A DNA stretch of 64,000 nucleotides from Sarcocystis neurona (lineage: Eukaryota > Apicomplexa > Conoidasida > Eucoccidiorida > Sarcocystidae): the NCBI GenBank assembly GCA_000727475.1, contig KL647295.1, forward strand, positions 2,828,481 through 2,892,480, written 5' to 3'. This document shows, piece after piece, positions 1-11,724 of this stretch (positions within the stretch are counted from its first letter, which is position 1; each line of letters starts with the position of its first letter). The notes under the pieces were generated by a model, which was given only the letters and a program-made list of their open reading frames with translations, was not told the DNA's origin and did no database searches. The translations under genes and the position numbers were made by a program.

Positions 1-2
1 AG

Positions 3-215
3 CACATCGAAATATTCAACTACTGCGCTTCGTGTGGCTACAATTTCGAAAGATGTAGGACACGTCAACGCGGTAGACCGTTGTTCACAGCGTGTGCTCT
101 CTTGGAGCCGGAGATGGTGAGGGGCGCGTGCCGTGGGGCTGAAATCGTCGCTCATTCGGTTAAGAATCCTGAATTACAGCCCTGCAGGGAATCCAGTAGG
201 AAACGGGATAGATGA
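3..215 (+). CDS. 3' part of an unidentified gene (5' truncated by window edge)
   Basis: An open frame runs from the first bases of the window to a TGA at 213-215, about 70 codons, with no start codon needed, so it reads as the last exon of a gene beginning outside the window. The peptide begins with a short Cys-bearing stretch (FNYCASCGYNFERC) containing a C-x2-C pair, then a basic tail ending SSRKRDR. I do not recognise the family. A GT at about 55-60 (gatGTAGGA) could be a splice donor, in which case the exon would stop there. A frame of this length can arise by chance at this base composition, so confidence is limited. Confidence 0.3.
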   Translation, partial: HIEIFNYCASCGYNFERCRTRQRGRPLFTACALLEPEMVRGACRGAEIVAHSVKNPELQPCRESSRKRDR

Positions 216-1413
216 GCAGGGAGGGCGTCGAAGAAAAATACGTGCTCGCGTTTGCAGTCGTCGTGTTGAAGCGACAGAGCGTGTGCAATATAGGAATGTC
301 ATTCAGAAGCTTGTTTCCAGCTGCATCCCCCTGCCTGGGAGCCTCTCTGTGTCCGCAGCCTCTAACAAAAAGAAACGATCAGCTTCGGCCTGCTGAAGCA
401 CCCGAAAGGTCTCGAACAGCCTTCCAGACGCGGTGAAGTTCAGCAGCAGCAACCGCAGCAGCAGGTCACCGCTGCGCCGGTGTAGTGCAGCTGCAGCAGC
501 GTGGGGTCGTGCGGCTGACGTCGGAGCAGCTGGCTGGGTGCCGCTGCGGCGCCTGTGTGTGGGGTTGCAACGTTACAGAGCGGGCGACGAAGAGAAGAAA
601 CATTTTATTCTACAACACCACGTAGAGCTTCCTTTTGGTTTCTTCGCCCATGGGGATGCCATTACGCTGAGTGTTCGACGTGGCTAAATGCCTTAGCTCG
701 TGTCGAGCTGCTCTACTGCAGCAAGCTCCCTGCGCTTGCTGAACCGGCACCCTTGATGGTCGCGATAGGTGGGGTGGTGACCCCGTGGCTTCGGTGCTGG
801 TCTCGCCCAGGTACTCTCTTCCTTTCCTCCCAGCTGGGTAGGTCTGCCCAGGAGCACTTTTGAATTGTGTGGAGAGTCGGCTGAGCTAGCGCGGGAGAGC
901 TCAGCTTTGTTGCGTAGCTGCTTCTGTTCTACATGTTGCTCTTGCAACCGCAAGGGGGGGGTCTTCTCCCTTTGACGTAGAGGGTTGCTGCTGGTGCTGC
1001 TGGGGACTGACCCAAACAGGTTTCCACCACATTGCGGAGCTGCTGCTGTGATGAGAGTCCACTTGCGCTTGAACCTAACGAATAGAAAGTACGGAAACAA
1101 ATCGCGTCACGGAGGCTGCTTTGCTGTGTCCTTGCGTGTGAAGCAAGCGGTGAAGTGGTCACCGCAAGACGTAGTCTACAATGCAGCAGTAGTGTACACG
1201 CGGTTGGGCAGGGAAAAGAGACGGACAAAAGTGGCAGTGCATCAACTCCCCTTGAAGGTGGCTGAAGTGGAAAAGTAGATTTCTTTCGTGTGGGGTCCAC
1301 ACAGCGTGCCATTTGTGTGCGACCTTTTGATGACACAAGAGGTTCAGCAGTTTCGAGGAACCCGCGACAGCGCGTGCTTACTTCTGCTTTTGTCATTTGT
1401 TTGTAGTTCGCAG
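216..1413. other. Unresolved stretch with competing frames
   Basis: There is no decisive gene. A small CAG cluster at 441-500 recalls the repeat-rich blocks further right. The minus strand at 693-1050 reads as an open, charged, protein-like frame (contains LRQREKTPPLRLQEQHVEQ). The plus strand at 985-1278 is also open. Neither has a convincing acceptor-donor pair, so I leave the strand undecided. Confidence 0.3.
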
Positions 1414-1972
1414 GACTCCTTGAATATCAGCTCAGCTCCAAGGGATCTCCTGCTTCAAGCCAGATCTTCAACCAGCATATACTGTCTCGCAGGGAAGGTG
1501 GATGGGGAGACGCCCCTGTCTGTAAGATTCACGCGGTTGACCCCTGGTCACCCAGGATTGCATGTCTACCCTCGTATCAAGCAACCTATGTGCGTATATA
1601 TGCGCATTTTTGAAAAAGCTGACACCATGTTCCAATACTGTGGACGTAGCTGTCAACGATCCATGCTCGCATGAAACGAGCAGATTTATCTCTGACTCTA
1701 CCCTTGTATCCTCGCTTGTAGTCACACGCATAAACAGAGACCTCATGACCCTCTTCAGGTGCTGTTCTATCCAGGTGGATGTGCAAGGAGTTTATGTGTG
1801 GCAACACTTGTCCCCCAGGCTGAAGGCACTGCACCTCTGTGATGTTCAAAAGAAACACAGAAAGAGACAAGGCTCGTATACAGTGCCACATGAGCAAGAA
1901 TACTCTCTTGCACTGTGCGCAGAGGTAGCGGAGAAGGAAAAAGAGCAAGAGCACACATCATGCATACCGTAG
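1414..1972 (+). CDS. Candidate two 3' exons of an unidentified gene
   Basis: Two pieces fit together on the plus strand. Exon 1414-1497 follows a pyrimidine-rich acceptor (ttcgCAG) and ends at AAG|GTGGAT, 28 codons in phase 0. Exon 1775-1972 follows tctatccAG, is also phase 0, and ends at a stop after 65 residues. The joined tail is basic, then acidic (KKHRKRQG ... AEVAEKEKEQE). I recognise no domain. The 5' end is not found: upstream frames at 985-1413 could contribute but have no matching junction. It may instead be chance frames within a gene-poor stretch. Confidence 0.22.
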
Positions 1973-3357
1973 AACAACTTGTGAGCTTCTTCAGTTCCGT
2001 ACTATTCCACTTCCCTGTTGCCCACGGTATTCTCTATGTCAGTGATTGAAATGAACTGGTCTAAAAGGTTGTATAGGAGCCCCTACCAGGTTGGCAGGCT
2101 GACCAAGTATCCTGATATCTCTAGTTCGTCTTCTTCGAGATGCTGTCTGGCTCGATGCAACTACGTTTAGGTTACCCACTCGTCGTACACGTACGACGCC
2201 TGTGTGGAGATAACCTGCGGCATACGTGTCTGTCTATATCTTTCGAGGAAAAGGCTTCTGCTGTGTCCGGTTGCACTCTGCGTATAGGTGTCCCGCATAA
2301 TTCGGGTGATACGGCACGATCTCTTCGTGTCTCCACTACTGTGGTGTGTCCCAGTAGCCCAGGGAAACGATTGAGAAGGGATATATCAGTTACTAGTTTT
2401 TAAGTGTGGGGAGCCATGAACTCGGGACCAGAACACTGTAGAACAGCTTTCGGTGCCTCGGTCATCTGCGCAGTTGCTTGGACTCAGTAATGGCGCCCCC
2501 CTGCACAGTCGCGGCACCATGTGTGCGACCCTCGTGTGCACGTGTCTGTATATGAGAAGTTGTGGACGCCGAAGGTAATAAAGCTGTTTACGTGCGTTCG
2601 GCTGTATGCCGTGGCATTTTCAGGGGGGCTCGCAGAGAATGTCGTGATGCTGCTAAAGCAAAAATGTAGACACGTCGTGTGACAGAGAAGGCCACATTTG
2701 TAGTGCTGACCACGCGCACACAGTTTTGCGAGACAGGTTACTTTTCGAATCCCTGTCGCAGGAATGCGTGTTTGGAGAGAAAAAAAGAGAGCCCCATATC
2801 TTTTGTCGGGTGCTTCAACTCAAAGGCCGCCGCGTATTTCGCGCAGGCAAAGGTCCATCACTGATGTCACACACGGAAATTAGCAGTGTCGATGCAAAAG
2901 GGAAAATACCCATTTTTGGTCTTAAAAGATGTTTGTCGTTACAAACCTAACACACCGCTAGCCCCGTCAACACGTTATCAGAATTGCATGTTAATATTAG
3001 TGCAGATACCGTCTCTCCAGACAAACACTACACCTGGATGCTCAATATCACTGGGTATTATACGCGACCTACTAGAAAGCTATTCCCGAGCAGACAAACG
3101 CACGTTGCGTGAGAGGTGTCTCCGCACAAAATAGATGCACTCTGTTTTTCTAAACGGGTAAGAGAGATACGGAGCCGCTTGCGTATTCACGTCCATATAC
3201 CTCCGCATATAGATATATATATGTGGATCGAAAAAGAAAGACAGCGAAAGAAAGATATTGGCGGCGATACACACACACGCATGTGCGACCGCATACACAT
3301 GTAGTCTCGTAATCCTATAGAGTTATCCGGATACACGTAGACATTTGTATCTTTAAG
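1973..3357. other. No gene assigned
   Basis: Short open frames at 2140-2403 and 2726-2950 (plus) have protein-like composition but no supporting splice sites or recognisable motif. A short TA-rich patch sits at about 3200-3225. Nothing else stands out. Confidence 0.4.
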
Positions 3358-5763
3358 ATGCCCTCTACAAGAAGTATTACGTCCACGGTAGGCCTCCGGT
3401 CGTGCCGTCTGAAACGTATATCCGCCCCCGTCTCTCTTTACCGGCCATCGAGACTGCTTTTGCTGTCGTGTGTTCTTGGTTTCTTTTGGTGCCGGCCTGC
3501 CGCTCCGTCTGTGGGACTTTGGCCTGCCAATGCATCTACTTCGTTTGCATTCGTTGTCCTCATAACCTTACCAAACACAACATTCCTTCGGGAAGCTGCA
3601 GCGAGCGAAGCAAAGTTTGACCCAGATGCGGCAATAGTAGATAGCAGCAGAAGTAGCAGTGGCAGAAGCAGCAGCAGAAAAAACCGCGGAGTAAACATTA
3701 CCAGCAGCAGACGCACCAGTAGAGGTGGCACTGACAGTACAGGTGCACAGGAAAAAGAAAACCAGGAAGAGACAACAGAAGAAACGGTGGGCGCAACAGC
3801 AGGCGATGTTTCTTCTAGTGAGACAAAAAGAATTAAACGACGAGTCCGGTCGCAGGAGAAGATTTCAGACAACGAAAGACGACAGATGCAGGTGGAAAGG
3901 GAGGAGGATGACCGGAAGAAGCGAGAAAAGATTGCCAAAGAAATGGAGGATCTCCTGTCAGACAACTCTTCCTGGAGGAAACTTCAGGGTACGTTCACAA
4001 CTGAAGGACTGTCAGATTTGGCATACAAATGTGTATTTACACATGTACCTGTCAGCCTCTCCGTGTGCACCTGTACTTGTTCTACAAGTGCCTACATCCG
4101 TGCCCGAATTTATCCAGATAGACGTGTGTACTTACCTGATTCTCCGCAGGCAAGATAGTAGTCGCTGCCGTAGCGGCACAGCAGCTACAGAGGCGGAGGG
4201 CGGGAGTAGAGGTGCTCTGCCTTAGAATGCTCAAGTGGGGCCGAGGCTGCGCGACACCAAATAAGCGTCTAGTTTCTTTACGCACTTCCGCGGTTCTCGG
4301 CCGCGTGCGCACCGCGCAAAGACTCAAACCCCGTGGCATGTGTTAGCTAGAATTGAGCTGGCTTTAGTCTCGCTGTAACTGAATGCTGTGCTCTGGACAC
4401 CGAGCGTGAAAGCGCTAGTGGCGAACTCCTTCTCTTGCAGTGGCGTAGCTGGCAGACAGGTACAAACAAGAGAAATGTAGGGTTTAGAGGGAGAAACGGT
4501 AGGTAGGATCACTGAAATGAGAAGTGTCGTACCCCGGGCCAAATTAGTAACGCACTGCTGCGCATAAATCTCTGTATTCACATCTGGTAGGAGGCAGAAG
4601 CTTTCTTACATATACGCGACGTCCGTATTCACACCGTACTCGGCCACGTTGAGTGGAGTGTCTCGCAGTGCGTTTTTCGAGTTTCGAAGAAAAGCCTGTG
4701 CTTTTTGTGGGGCTGCGCATACGCACCGGGCAGAAGACCACCCTAAAGTGACACTGAGCATCAGCTTCACATTTCGACTCTCCTTTGCTGTGTGAGTGCA
4801 TGACGCCACCTGAATATACGATTCACGGACTTCCTGATTAGCACTTCATCAAGCAATGACTCTACTTTCTGGCTCTCCTCTCATGCAGCGAAGAGACGGG
4901 CAGAACAGGAGCTGAAACAGTACGCGGACGAGGAGGGGCACCTGGATGTGGAGAGTTTTGACGCCTGTAGGTTTCGGCCTCTGTCACTTCTTGCTACTTG
5001 TCCTTTTTGTGGCGGGGACAAGAAGACGTCTTCTATCCTGTCTCATACGCACGCGTGGAACCTGCTGCTGCAGCGATGTTTCTGTAATCAATGGGCGACA
5101 AAATTACACTGAAGGTTGTGAGGGTGTACGTTCGCGACCGCACATCCGAGGTGTGCGTTTCTCACTTGAGAACAACACTCGCACAACGCGAGTATTAACT
5201 TGCCTGCTGTAGGTCGGCGTCGTTCAAGCCTTCGTGGAGCATGGCGGCAAACATGTTTATACACAAGCACGTGCACAGCGATAGCCGTGTGCGTATCACA
5301 CTCGCGTGCCTTCCACATTTCGACTACGCTAGCGGCGGACCCCGACGCTACTTCTGGCACCTTTCTCGTTGGCGACTTAAAGTAATGGGGAGACGAACAT
5401 ACACAAACGTGTGACAACGGGTTTACTTCCTGTCAGGTAGGACGAAGAAGTGCGGATGAGGGTGAATTGAGAACTTCTTACACATGAGTCGTGCTCTCTA
5501 TCTACTTCCTACATGACGGCATCAATCAAAAGCTATCAGAGGCCGGTTAGTTCCACATCGGCGTTGACGCACGCCGTATCGTTTTGGCTAGTTCTTTTTC
5601 GTATATACGCATGTCTTGGGTAAGCCTGTATCCCGTTTTCCCTCTAGTACGCGAACCCCGCAAGGCTGTAGTCCAGCGGCCGCTTGGGCACGAGATTGAG
5701 GACGGACATGTGGAAGCTGTCGAGCCCGCCTTTCGGAAGAGCTATGACTCAAAACCCCCTTGA
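3358..5763 (+). CDS. Three-exon gene, basic protein with N-terminal hydrophobic segment, function unknown
   Basis: Exons are 3358-3988, 4889-4966 and 5648-5763, 274 residues in all. Both introns are phase 1, with donors GTACGT and GTAGGT and acceptors tcatgCAG and cctcTAG; the joined frame stays open to TGA 5761-5763. The N-terminus is basic, then has a hydrophobic run (LLLLSCVLGFFW, about residues 33-44) and a second around 62-75, so it is probably secreted or targeted by a leader. A Ser/Arg-rich linker follows (about 95-125). A highly charged, probably helical segment comes next, rich in Glu, Arg and Lys (about 150-210), and continues through the small exon 2 (KRRAEQELKQYADEEGHLD). The tail is KSYDSKPP. 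I do not recognise the family. Phase agreement at both introns is the main evidence that all three pieces belong together. Confidence 0.68.
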
Positions 5764-6079
5764 TTCGACATTTGCCTTTTCACGCGAGATGTACAATGGA
5801 GAAAGTGGCAAGAGTAACACTACGGCGCCAGTTCCCGTTGGCAGCCCCCCCAAAACAGCAGGAGAGATAGAACTATTTGGACGACGAATAAATAGATAAA
5901 TACATGTGTACATATATATACATATGTAGATAGATTTGTACACCGCTTTGCAGCTCTGCGACAACTAGGCAGCTACGCGCGCACCCCTTCTCCGGAGTCT
6001 GTAGCTGTGCTTCCAATCTGCGGGGTCGACCGTTGCAGGGTTTGCTCCGCTGACCATGTGTGTGTGTGTGTCTTTCGTA
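5764..6079. other. Intergenic spacer
   Basis: This holds a short TA-rich patch (about 5885-5935) and a (TG)n run just before the next gene. No coding evidence was seen. Confidence 0.5.
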
Positions 6080-6508
6080 ATGAATTCTGCTGTAGGGAAA
6101 GAAGCCTACTCAAAGTACAAGAAACAGGGCAGGCAGACCTCAGCGTTAGGATTTGGAGCGGCCGCGAGCGGGGCAGTAGGAGCTGCCGGACTTCTGGGGT
6201 TATTATCTAATGTGCAACAAAAAAAAGTAGAAGATTTTCATGAAACCAGGGCACGCCGGAGGACATCGTGGGCGATGGGTGCGGCTGGACTGCTAGGTTT
6301 TCTTGGTGCAACGGCTTCTTTGGTCGGACGACGTCACCTAAAGAAAATGCGACAGCTCAGCGAGAGACGATTGACGCGTATGGAAAACGAGGCCTACGCT
6401 GGCGTGGTTCCAAGATTAAAACCGACGCTTGGGGTGGACGAAATTCCGGAAGAAGAAGTGAGGAGACGCGACAGGGAGAAACGGCGTCAGGAACGGCAAA
6501 AGCGGTAG
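6080..6508 (+). CDS. Small protein with two predicted membrane segments and a basic C-terminus
   Basis: A single uninterrupted frame of 142 residues. I chose the ATG at 6080 (MNSAVGKEAY) because the alternative in-frame ATG at 6056 is followed by a TG-repeat-encoded CVCVSFV stretch. Two Gly/Ala-rich hydrophobic segments lie at about residues 20-42 (LGFGAAASGAVGAAGLLGLL) and 61-82 (WAMGAAGLLGFLGATASLVG). They are separated by a charged loop, which suggests a hairpin membrane protein with both ends on the same side. The two segments resemble each other (GAAGLLG in both), so an internal duplication is possible. The C-terminal third is highly charged and ends in an Arg/Lys/Glu-rich tail. I do not recognise a family; organellar membrane proteins of this shape are common in apicomplexans, but that is inference. 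Confidence 0.55.
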   Translation: MNSAVGKEAYSKYKKQGRQTSALGFGAAASGAVGAAGLLGLLSNVQQKKVEDFHETRARRRTSWAMGAAGLLGFLGATASLVGRRHLKKMRQLSERRLTRMENEAYAGVVPRLKPTLGVDEIPEEEVRRRDREKRRQERQKR

Positions 6509-8208
6509 AAGTCCGATATTGAACAACAACGGCGAACTAGGGAAACCATAAAGTACACGTGCATTTCGTATTGTGCTCGTTTCGGATCTGCTCCAAGCAG
6601 AACAGTAGACGCGTCACTCGTGCGCTCTACATCCGATGAATCCTCTAAAATGTTGTTTTAAAAGTTGAAGGCGAAGGAAAGCATACCACGTTGCGGATCC
6701 ACACTCAACAGATGTGACCAACTAATGCATGGAACTTGAGATGCAGGTGATTAATGTGTGGGACCGTTGCACGCGCACAACAGTGGATAAGCACCTTTTT
6801 TTCAGGCTGGAAGTGGGAATGGCCGTCGTGAATTTTCAACTGAACGACACTGCCTGGCTTTCCCGTGTTGTACACTTTGGTAGAATGTAGAGGTTTCGCC
6901 GCGGGCAAACCGGACTCGTTCACAGTAAGCCTGTCCCCGTATAACTTGCTGTGACATTATCAGATACTGTCCTGAGAAGAAACGGAAGGCATACGCATTG
7001 ACCGCGCACATTACATACTCCAGGCTAACTCAAGGAAGCTAGTTGTCAGGTCGTATTCGCCTTATGTGCAGTGCACCCCATTTGAAGGATAAGGTGTTGG
7101 GGTGACCAGTTCGGATTTTTTGACGGCCCAGCGGCCACGTTCACAGCTGTAGCAAGTAGAAGACGAACGGGGACAGGGTGGAGTGTAGCATTCGACATGA
7201 GCAGACATAGGCACCCGGGAGATGAATGCCTTCTTCACCTCGGACGTGGCGTGACGTCAATTTAGTCAAGGTCTTCAGTCATTTTAGCGCGTTAAGTGGC
7301 CTACAGCACTTGAGATTTTTCAAGGGTGCGGGGTTTGTACCGACTTTCTTTCGGACGTGAGCATCGCAGGAGAGGCACTTGCTGTTCGTGAAAACTGAAA
7401 TTATTGTTCGGACATGTCTCTGGTGCGTAGTTCTACGGACAACAGAGATAACCGCACTTTGCCCCTCTGTACATTGCATTCCTTTGTACGGACGAACGAT
7501 ACCGTAGTATCAGCAATTCTTCCACGCCCTCACATGTCATCTTTTACAGTGTTACTTTCTAGGAGGATACCTGATGACATCATGTACTACGACGCTGCTG
7601 TGCATCTGTGAACATCAAAAGCTTCCGCCATTTCTGGTCTATCAAAAGTGAAACCACTGTTCTTTTGACGTAGCAGCCCAGTCTTGTCTACGATGTAAGT
7701 GCAAACGACCACGCCGACTGCGCGACACCTCCTTGACTTCGGGCACTCTGCACATTACGTGGATTAGACGAGCTGCACCTTGTTATAACCGTACTGTAGT
7801 CACGCGAACCGGTCTGCGCCACAAGGGAGAGCGGACACATATTTGATATCAGAAGACCACCGCGTGGTTGAACCTGAGTCGCATAAACCTCTGATACAAA
7901 GTTTAGAATGACCCCAACTTCGTCGCTACGTGTGACAGTTGATGCTCTGTTTATTCAGGGAGGGCTTCGATAGGTGAGAGAACAAGCTGATTCGTAAACA
8001 ACCTATTTAAAGCTCTTCTTACAGTGTAGCCATTCGCTTGTTTTCTCGCAGCTTGCAGTGTCGTGTGGCCATTTGTGTATGACGGTGCACAGTAGGGTGG
8101 AAAGCGCTCCACACACAGTGAGTGGACAGTTGTGGTACACTTTGGTGAAGAAGAAGTGGCATAATAAGTAGATCCAGCTAGTAGGCTCACGACTGTGGTT
8201 ACCGCTGA
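6509..8208. other. Spacer without an assignable gene
   Basis: A possible plus-strand exon at about 6809-6870 (acceptor tttttttCAG, donor gGTAGAA) encodes about 24 residues. The minus strand here (6705-6923) is also open. A frame at 7414-7611 is open but unsupported. The donor-like cgatGTAAGT at 7691-7700 is isolated. In the frame of the following Vps39-like piece, stops are dense up to 8208, so no N-terminal domain for that protein is visible here. Confidence 0.35.
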
Positions 8209-9120
8209 ATGAATGACGCCGTGTCCTCTCTGACGCATCTGGTCGACGCAGCTTTGTTCAAGACGTGCGACATTAGAGACGAAACTATGCAGATTAACGG
8301 ATGTGTGCAACCAGACGGAATCTGTGAGGAACTGCTTCTTCGCCTTACACTTCACTACGCAGAAATGCTGAAACGGCAAGAGATCCCCCTCATTCACATG
8401 TACTTCCGTGTGCAAATATTTTCATGTGCGTGCATGCGTGTCAAGCATGCGCAGTCACTCGTGCGTGTTGTGCCGCTCGTCACGAATCATCGGCCTCCAA
8501 ATAAAAGGGTTATAACCCCTACTAGTGGACAGCTGTCAAGAATATTCCATTATCTGCACAGCCTGATGGCCCATGTGGGAATTAGCTCCCGCGAAAGAAA
8601 GCGCTACTATACTCGTACAAGTGGTGTCTACCCACGCGTAGGGGACAGTGTGTAAATGCGACCGGCACCACCAGCTCGCAAAAGCGTTTTTTGCGTGGCG
8701 TTCGTGCGTGAAGAAGTTGGCAACGGACTCTAAAAGGGAAAGGCTGTTTCTGTTGTTTTTCTCTGCAGTTGTGTCGTGCTTGCATCCCTGATGATACGGC
8801 AGCCTCTGCGAAAACTGGCCCCCTTTTCCTGTACGAAACTGACGCATTCTCCATGTGTAGTTATCTCGTTTCCTCTTTCAATTCGTTTCTCCGACTAGCC
8901 GCCACAGCCTCACGCGCACCTTCTACACACTTGTGGAGAATCCGCAATCGAGGGAAGTTCGAGGTATTACAACCGCGCTTGCAAACGTGCCTCCTCTTAG
9001 GTTCGACACCTCACTCAGATCTACGTCTGAAGGGTCTGCACACTGCGTGTTATGCTTCGTACGAGTCCCCTATTACAAAAATCAGCTGCAAATCTTCCCC
9101 GCCAGTAGAAGAATGATTCA
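8209..9120 (+). pseudogene. Vps39/TGFBRAP1-like fragment (C-terminal half only)
   Basis: Vps39-type subunits of the HOPS/CORVET tethering complexes act in endolysosomal traffic. Three pieces resemble the family. At 8209-8400 the peptide has LTHLVDAALFK, then CEELLLRLTLHYAEML, like the family's 'VDTALLK ... C..E..L.....Y.EL' block. At 8769-8868, after the acceptor tttctctgCAG, the peptide has CRACIPDD...LFLYET, like the 'YC......YL.LL' block. At about 8933-9120 the peptide SAHCVLCFVRVPYYKNQLQI with FPASRRMIHK resembles the C-terminal 'C.VC...I....F...P.G...H' motif. The N-terminal beta-propeller (CNH) half is absent, stops occur immediately upstream of 8209, the middle is not found, and the last expected Cys is missing. 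This is therefore either a decayed fragment or a gene whose exons I could not connect. Confidence 0.3.
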
Positions 9121-10408
9121 TAAACAAAACCCCTATCCGTTCTTTCGCTCCCTCCCCAACCATCTATCCGTCCTCCGTTCGTCTCCCTCTACGGAGTGCA
9201 TAATCTTTACCTCACCAACGTGGTTACTCGGCAGTCTCCGGGCTACCTTTCCGGCCGCCGCACGGCTATGTTCCTGCTTTTCGTGAATGTGCCCCCGTCT
9301 CATCAGTGATAATCTTGAACTCGAGTTCGTGCTTTTTTGTCTCTGAGAAGGCCGTGGCATTTCGGCTCCTGCCTTTTGGGATGTATGTGTTCGCGGTGTC
9401 CGCAAATTCCTGTCGTGCGACGCACGCCGTCCACTGTCAAGAATCCTTCCCGTCGTGACCAAGCAAAGTCGTCCTTTCCTCACAAAACTATGGTAGGTGA
9501 ATCATTTGACGGAATGGAATATCTTTAACTTCCACAGAAAACGTCCTTCGTTATCAGTCCGTGGGAGGGCGGACGTCTGTGACAGAAAGCGACCGTCTCC
9601 GACCCACTCCTCGTGCTCAAGGAATTTCACAAATGAGAACCGTTGTTCCCCTCTACAAATACGTGAAGTGATGCGTTGTGTAAGGTTGGCTTTCGGACCG
9701 TACCCGCTGGGCGCCACTAGAACAGAAAAATAGTGTTTTCTGCGTATATTCTTTGCATTTTTGTCTGTGTGGAATATATGTCCTCTCCCGGTACTCGTTT
9801 CTCGTCATAAACCCTTTTCGGTGAACTCCATGAGCAGATCTTATGCTCCCTTTTTGCGAATAGTGCGACGTTCTTGACATTTGCTGCCTATGCACACAGA
9901 ATTGCTTCAAATTCTCATCACTCACGATTGTTCTTCTGTCGAACTACTACACGTAAGGACGGATGGGGAGGCACAGCATGCAAAGGGAGCACAGAAAAAG
10001 TCGAAAAACTGCGTACAGACATGTGTGTATACATATATATATATATGCGAACTTATACAGGCGCCACTTCGTATCTTCTCGCACATTTCTAGTGTTCCAT
10101 GTGAATTTCGCTTTTCCTTTATCGGTGAATATATCCATGTGCCTCCATCCGTACCGGAGCCAGATCGTTTGTTTCTTTCGTTGGTATGTTCTCTTCAACA
10201 GCCTATGGCAACAATGCCATTCGTCTACTGCTTCTGAGCCTGTCGGTTTGTTGCACCTGTTGTTCTGCTCCCTGCCAGGGGTGCTTCGTGGTCAGTTTAG
10301 CCCCAGGAATATTTCTTCCACGTGCTCCGCCACTGGTGGCATTAACTGTCACTGCGCCCTGCTGATTGCACGACGAACGCGTGTATTTTTCACTCTATTA
10401 TTCCCAAA
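9121..10408. other. Unresolved stretch
   Basis: Several minus-strand frames between 9133 and 9925 have protein-like, charged composition, but they lie in different frames without clear GT-AG junctions and lack ATG starts. A short (TA)n/(CATA)n patch lies at about 10030-10050. No gene is assigned. Confidence 0.3.
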
Positions 10409-11470
10409 ATGAAGACACGAGTCGCCCACTACGGCCCGTCCGAGCTGCACGAGGTGAAAGTGCTTCTCTTTTGTCCTGCCACTCGCACACACGTCCCGAG
10501 CCCCGCATCAGCAGCAGCACCCGCAGCAAAATGTCACTTGTCAGAAGCAGCAGCACGCGACACTTCAGGAGTGCCACCAACAGCAGCTTCTGCCTCAACA
10601 GAGGCAACAGATACTCGGACAAAAATACCTGAAGCACCATCTTTCGGTGGTCGTAGCGTTTGTAAGCTTCCAGTAGAAATACGTCTTCCCCATCCGAGCG
10701 AACCTAGTGCGATCTGTTCCTTCTTGGTGGCAAGCAATAACTTGTATGAAATGAACAGCTTCACTCGTGATATGGGAACAACCTCTCTCTTCCTGCAAGA
10801 AGTTGACTGCGTGCTGGGGAGTTCACCGGTATTGCTGACAACTCCTATAGATCCCTTGTTCTTTTTCGCTTCTCTGCTGCACCGCCACGCTTCATCGGAT
10901 TACCAGCCGCTGAAACAAGTTCTGCAGCGCGCTGCTCGCTTGCAGGATGTAAGACATAATCTACAGACACTGGCAATGCTGCCGCAAGTGTGCAAACGTC
11001 TGCACCTGATAAGTGACGTTCACAAGACCCAGAGAAAGCAGAACTGCCGGATTCGACCACTCGCGGTGATAGGCGAACCCGAAGATAGCGTCCCGTGTAA
11101 GGAACAGGACGTACATCTTGACGACTGGTGTAGGTTCAGCGTGGTAAAAACTGCAGAGTTCTTAGAAAAGATCATTCGCCGAGGTACGGCCGCTATCCTC
11201 CAGCAGCAACGAAAGCAGGAGCAACACCCGCGTCCCCTCTTCAAAGAATGTGTGTTACCGGGAGGCCCGCTGGCCGCGCATCTCCCGCAGCAGCGTTCCC
11301 CTATGATAGGTATAGCGAAGAAGGGGATACCAAATGCTTTCAGGCAGGAAGGACAGTCCGCCACGGCAGTAGCTGCTGCTAAGCGCTTGGTGGAAGACTG
11401 TATCAGCGGCTACCTGCCCAAAGCTGTGCTTGAGGCGGTGAACCAACAGCACACTCGTCGACACAGGTAG
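10409..11470 (+). CDS. RNASEH2B: Ribonuclease H2 subunit B (RNASEH2B/Rnh202 family)
   Basis: One exon of 353 residues, beginning at the first ATG after a pyrimidine-rich leader. RNase H2 is a nuclear trimer that cuts the RNA strand of RNA:DNA hybrids and removes ribonucleotides from DNA; subunit B is a non-catalytic scaffold. The family signature is clear: TPIDPLFFFASLL (about residues 145-157), followed by YQPLKQVLQ, corresponds to the 'TPVDPLFL..YL...FQPLDQVV' block. The preceding beta-rich segment (SVCKLPVEIRLPHP ... SLFLQEVDCVL) fits the subunit's triple-barrel. Further on, WCRFSVVKTAEFLEKII matches the 'Y.RFS..KT..FL..K' element before the helical tail. An Ala/Ser/Thr-rich linker of about 50 residues near the N-terminus (SPASAAAPAA onward) is a low-complexity insertion typical of this genome. 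The length is slightly above the human protein. Confidence 0.82.
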   Translation: MKTRVAHYGPSELHEVKVLLFCPATRTHVPSPASAAAPAAKCHLSEAAARDTSGVPPTAASASTEATDTRTKIPEAPSFGGRSVCKLPVEIRLPHPSEPSAICSFLVASNNLYEMNSFTRDMGTTSLFLQEVDCVLGSSPVLLTTPIDPLFFFASLLHRHASSDYQPLKQVLQRAARLQDVRHNLQTLAMLPQVCKRLHLISDVHKTQRKQNCRIRPLAVIGEPEDSVPCKEQDVHLDDWCRFSVVKTAEFLEKIIRRGTAAILQQQRKQEQHPRPLFKECVLPGGPLAAHLPQQRSPMIGIAKKGIPNAFRQEGQSATAVAAAKRLVEDCISGYLPKAVLEAVNQQHTRRHR

Positions 11471-11724
11471 TAGTCGGACTGCTGAATGTCTGTGCCCATC
11501 CGTCGTACAGATGTACACACACGCTGTACGATACACGAGCATTGGCAGTGAAGAACTCCGTAGTCGGAGTGAGAGGCGTGGCAGCTTGGGCCAGTACATA
11601 GGCACTTCTCGACATCTCGGGGAAGATGTTCTGTGCCACCTTTTGTTCGGCGTGCGTTGTGACGCAGGATGTAAGATCACCTGTGCGTAAAACGATAAAC
11701 GGTACTGGAGAAAACGTTTGAGAA

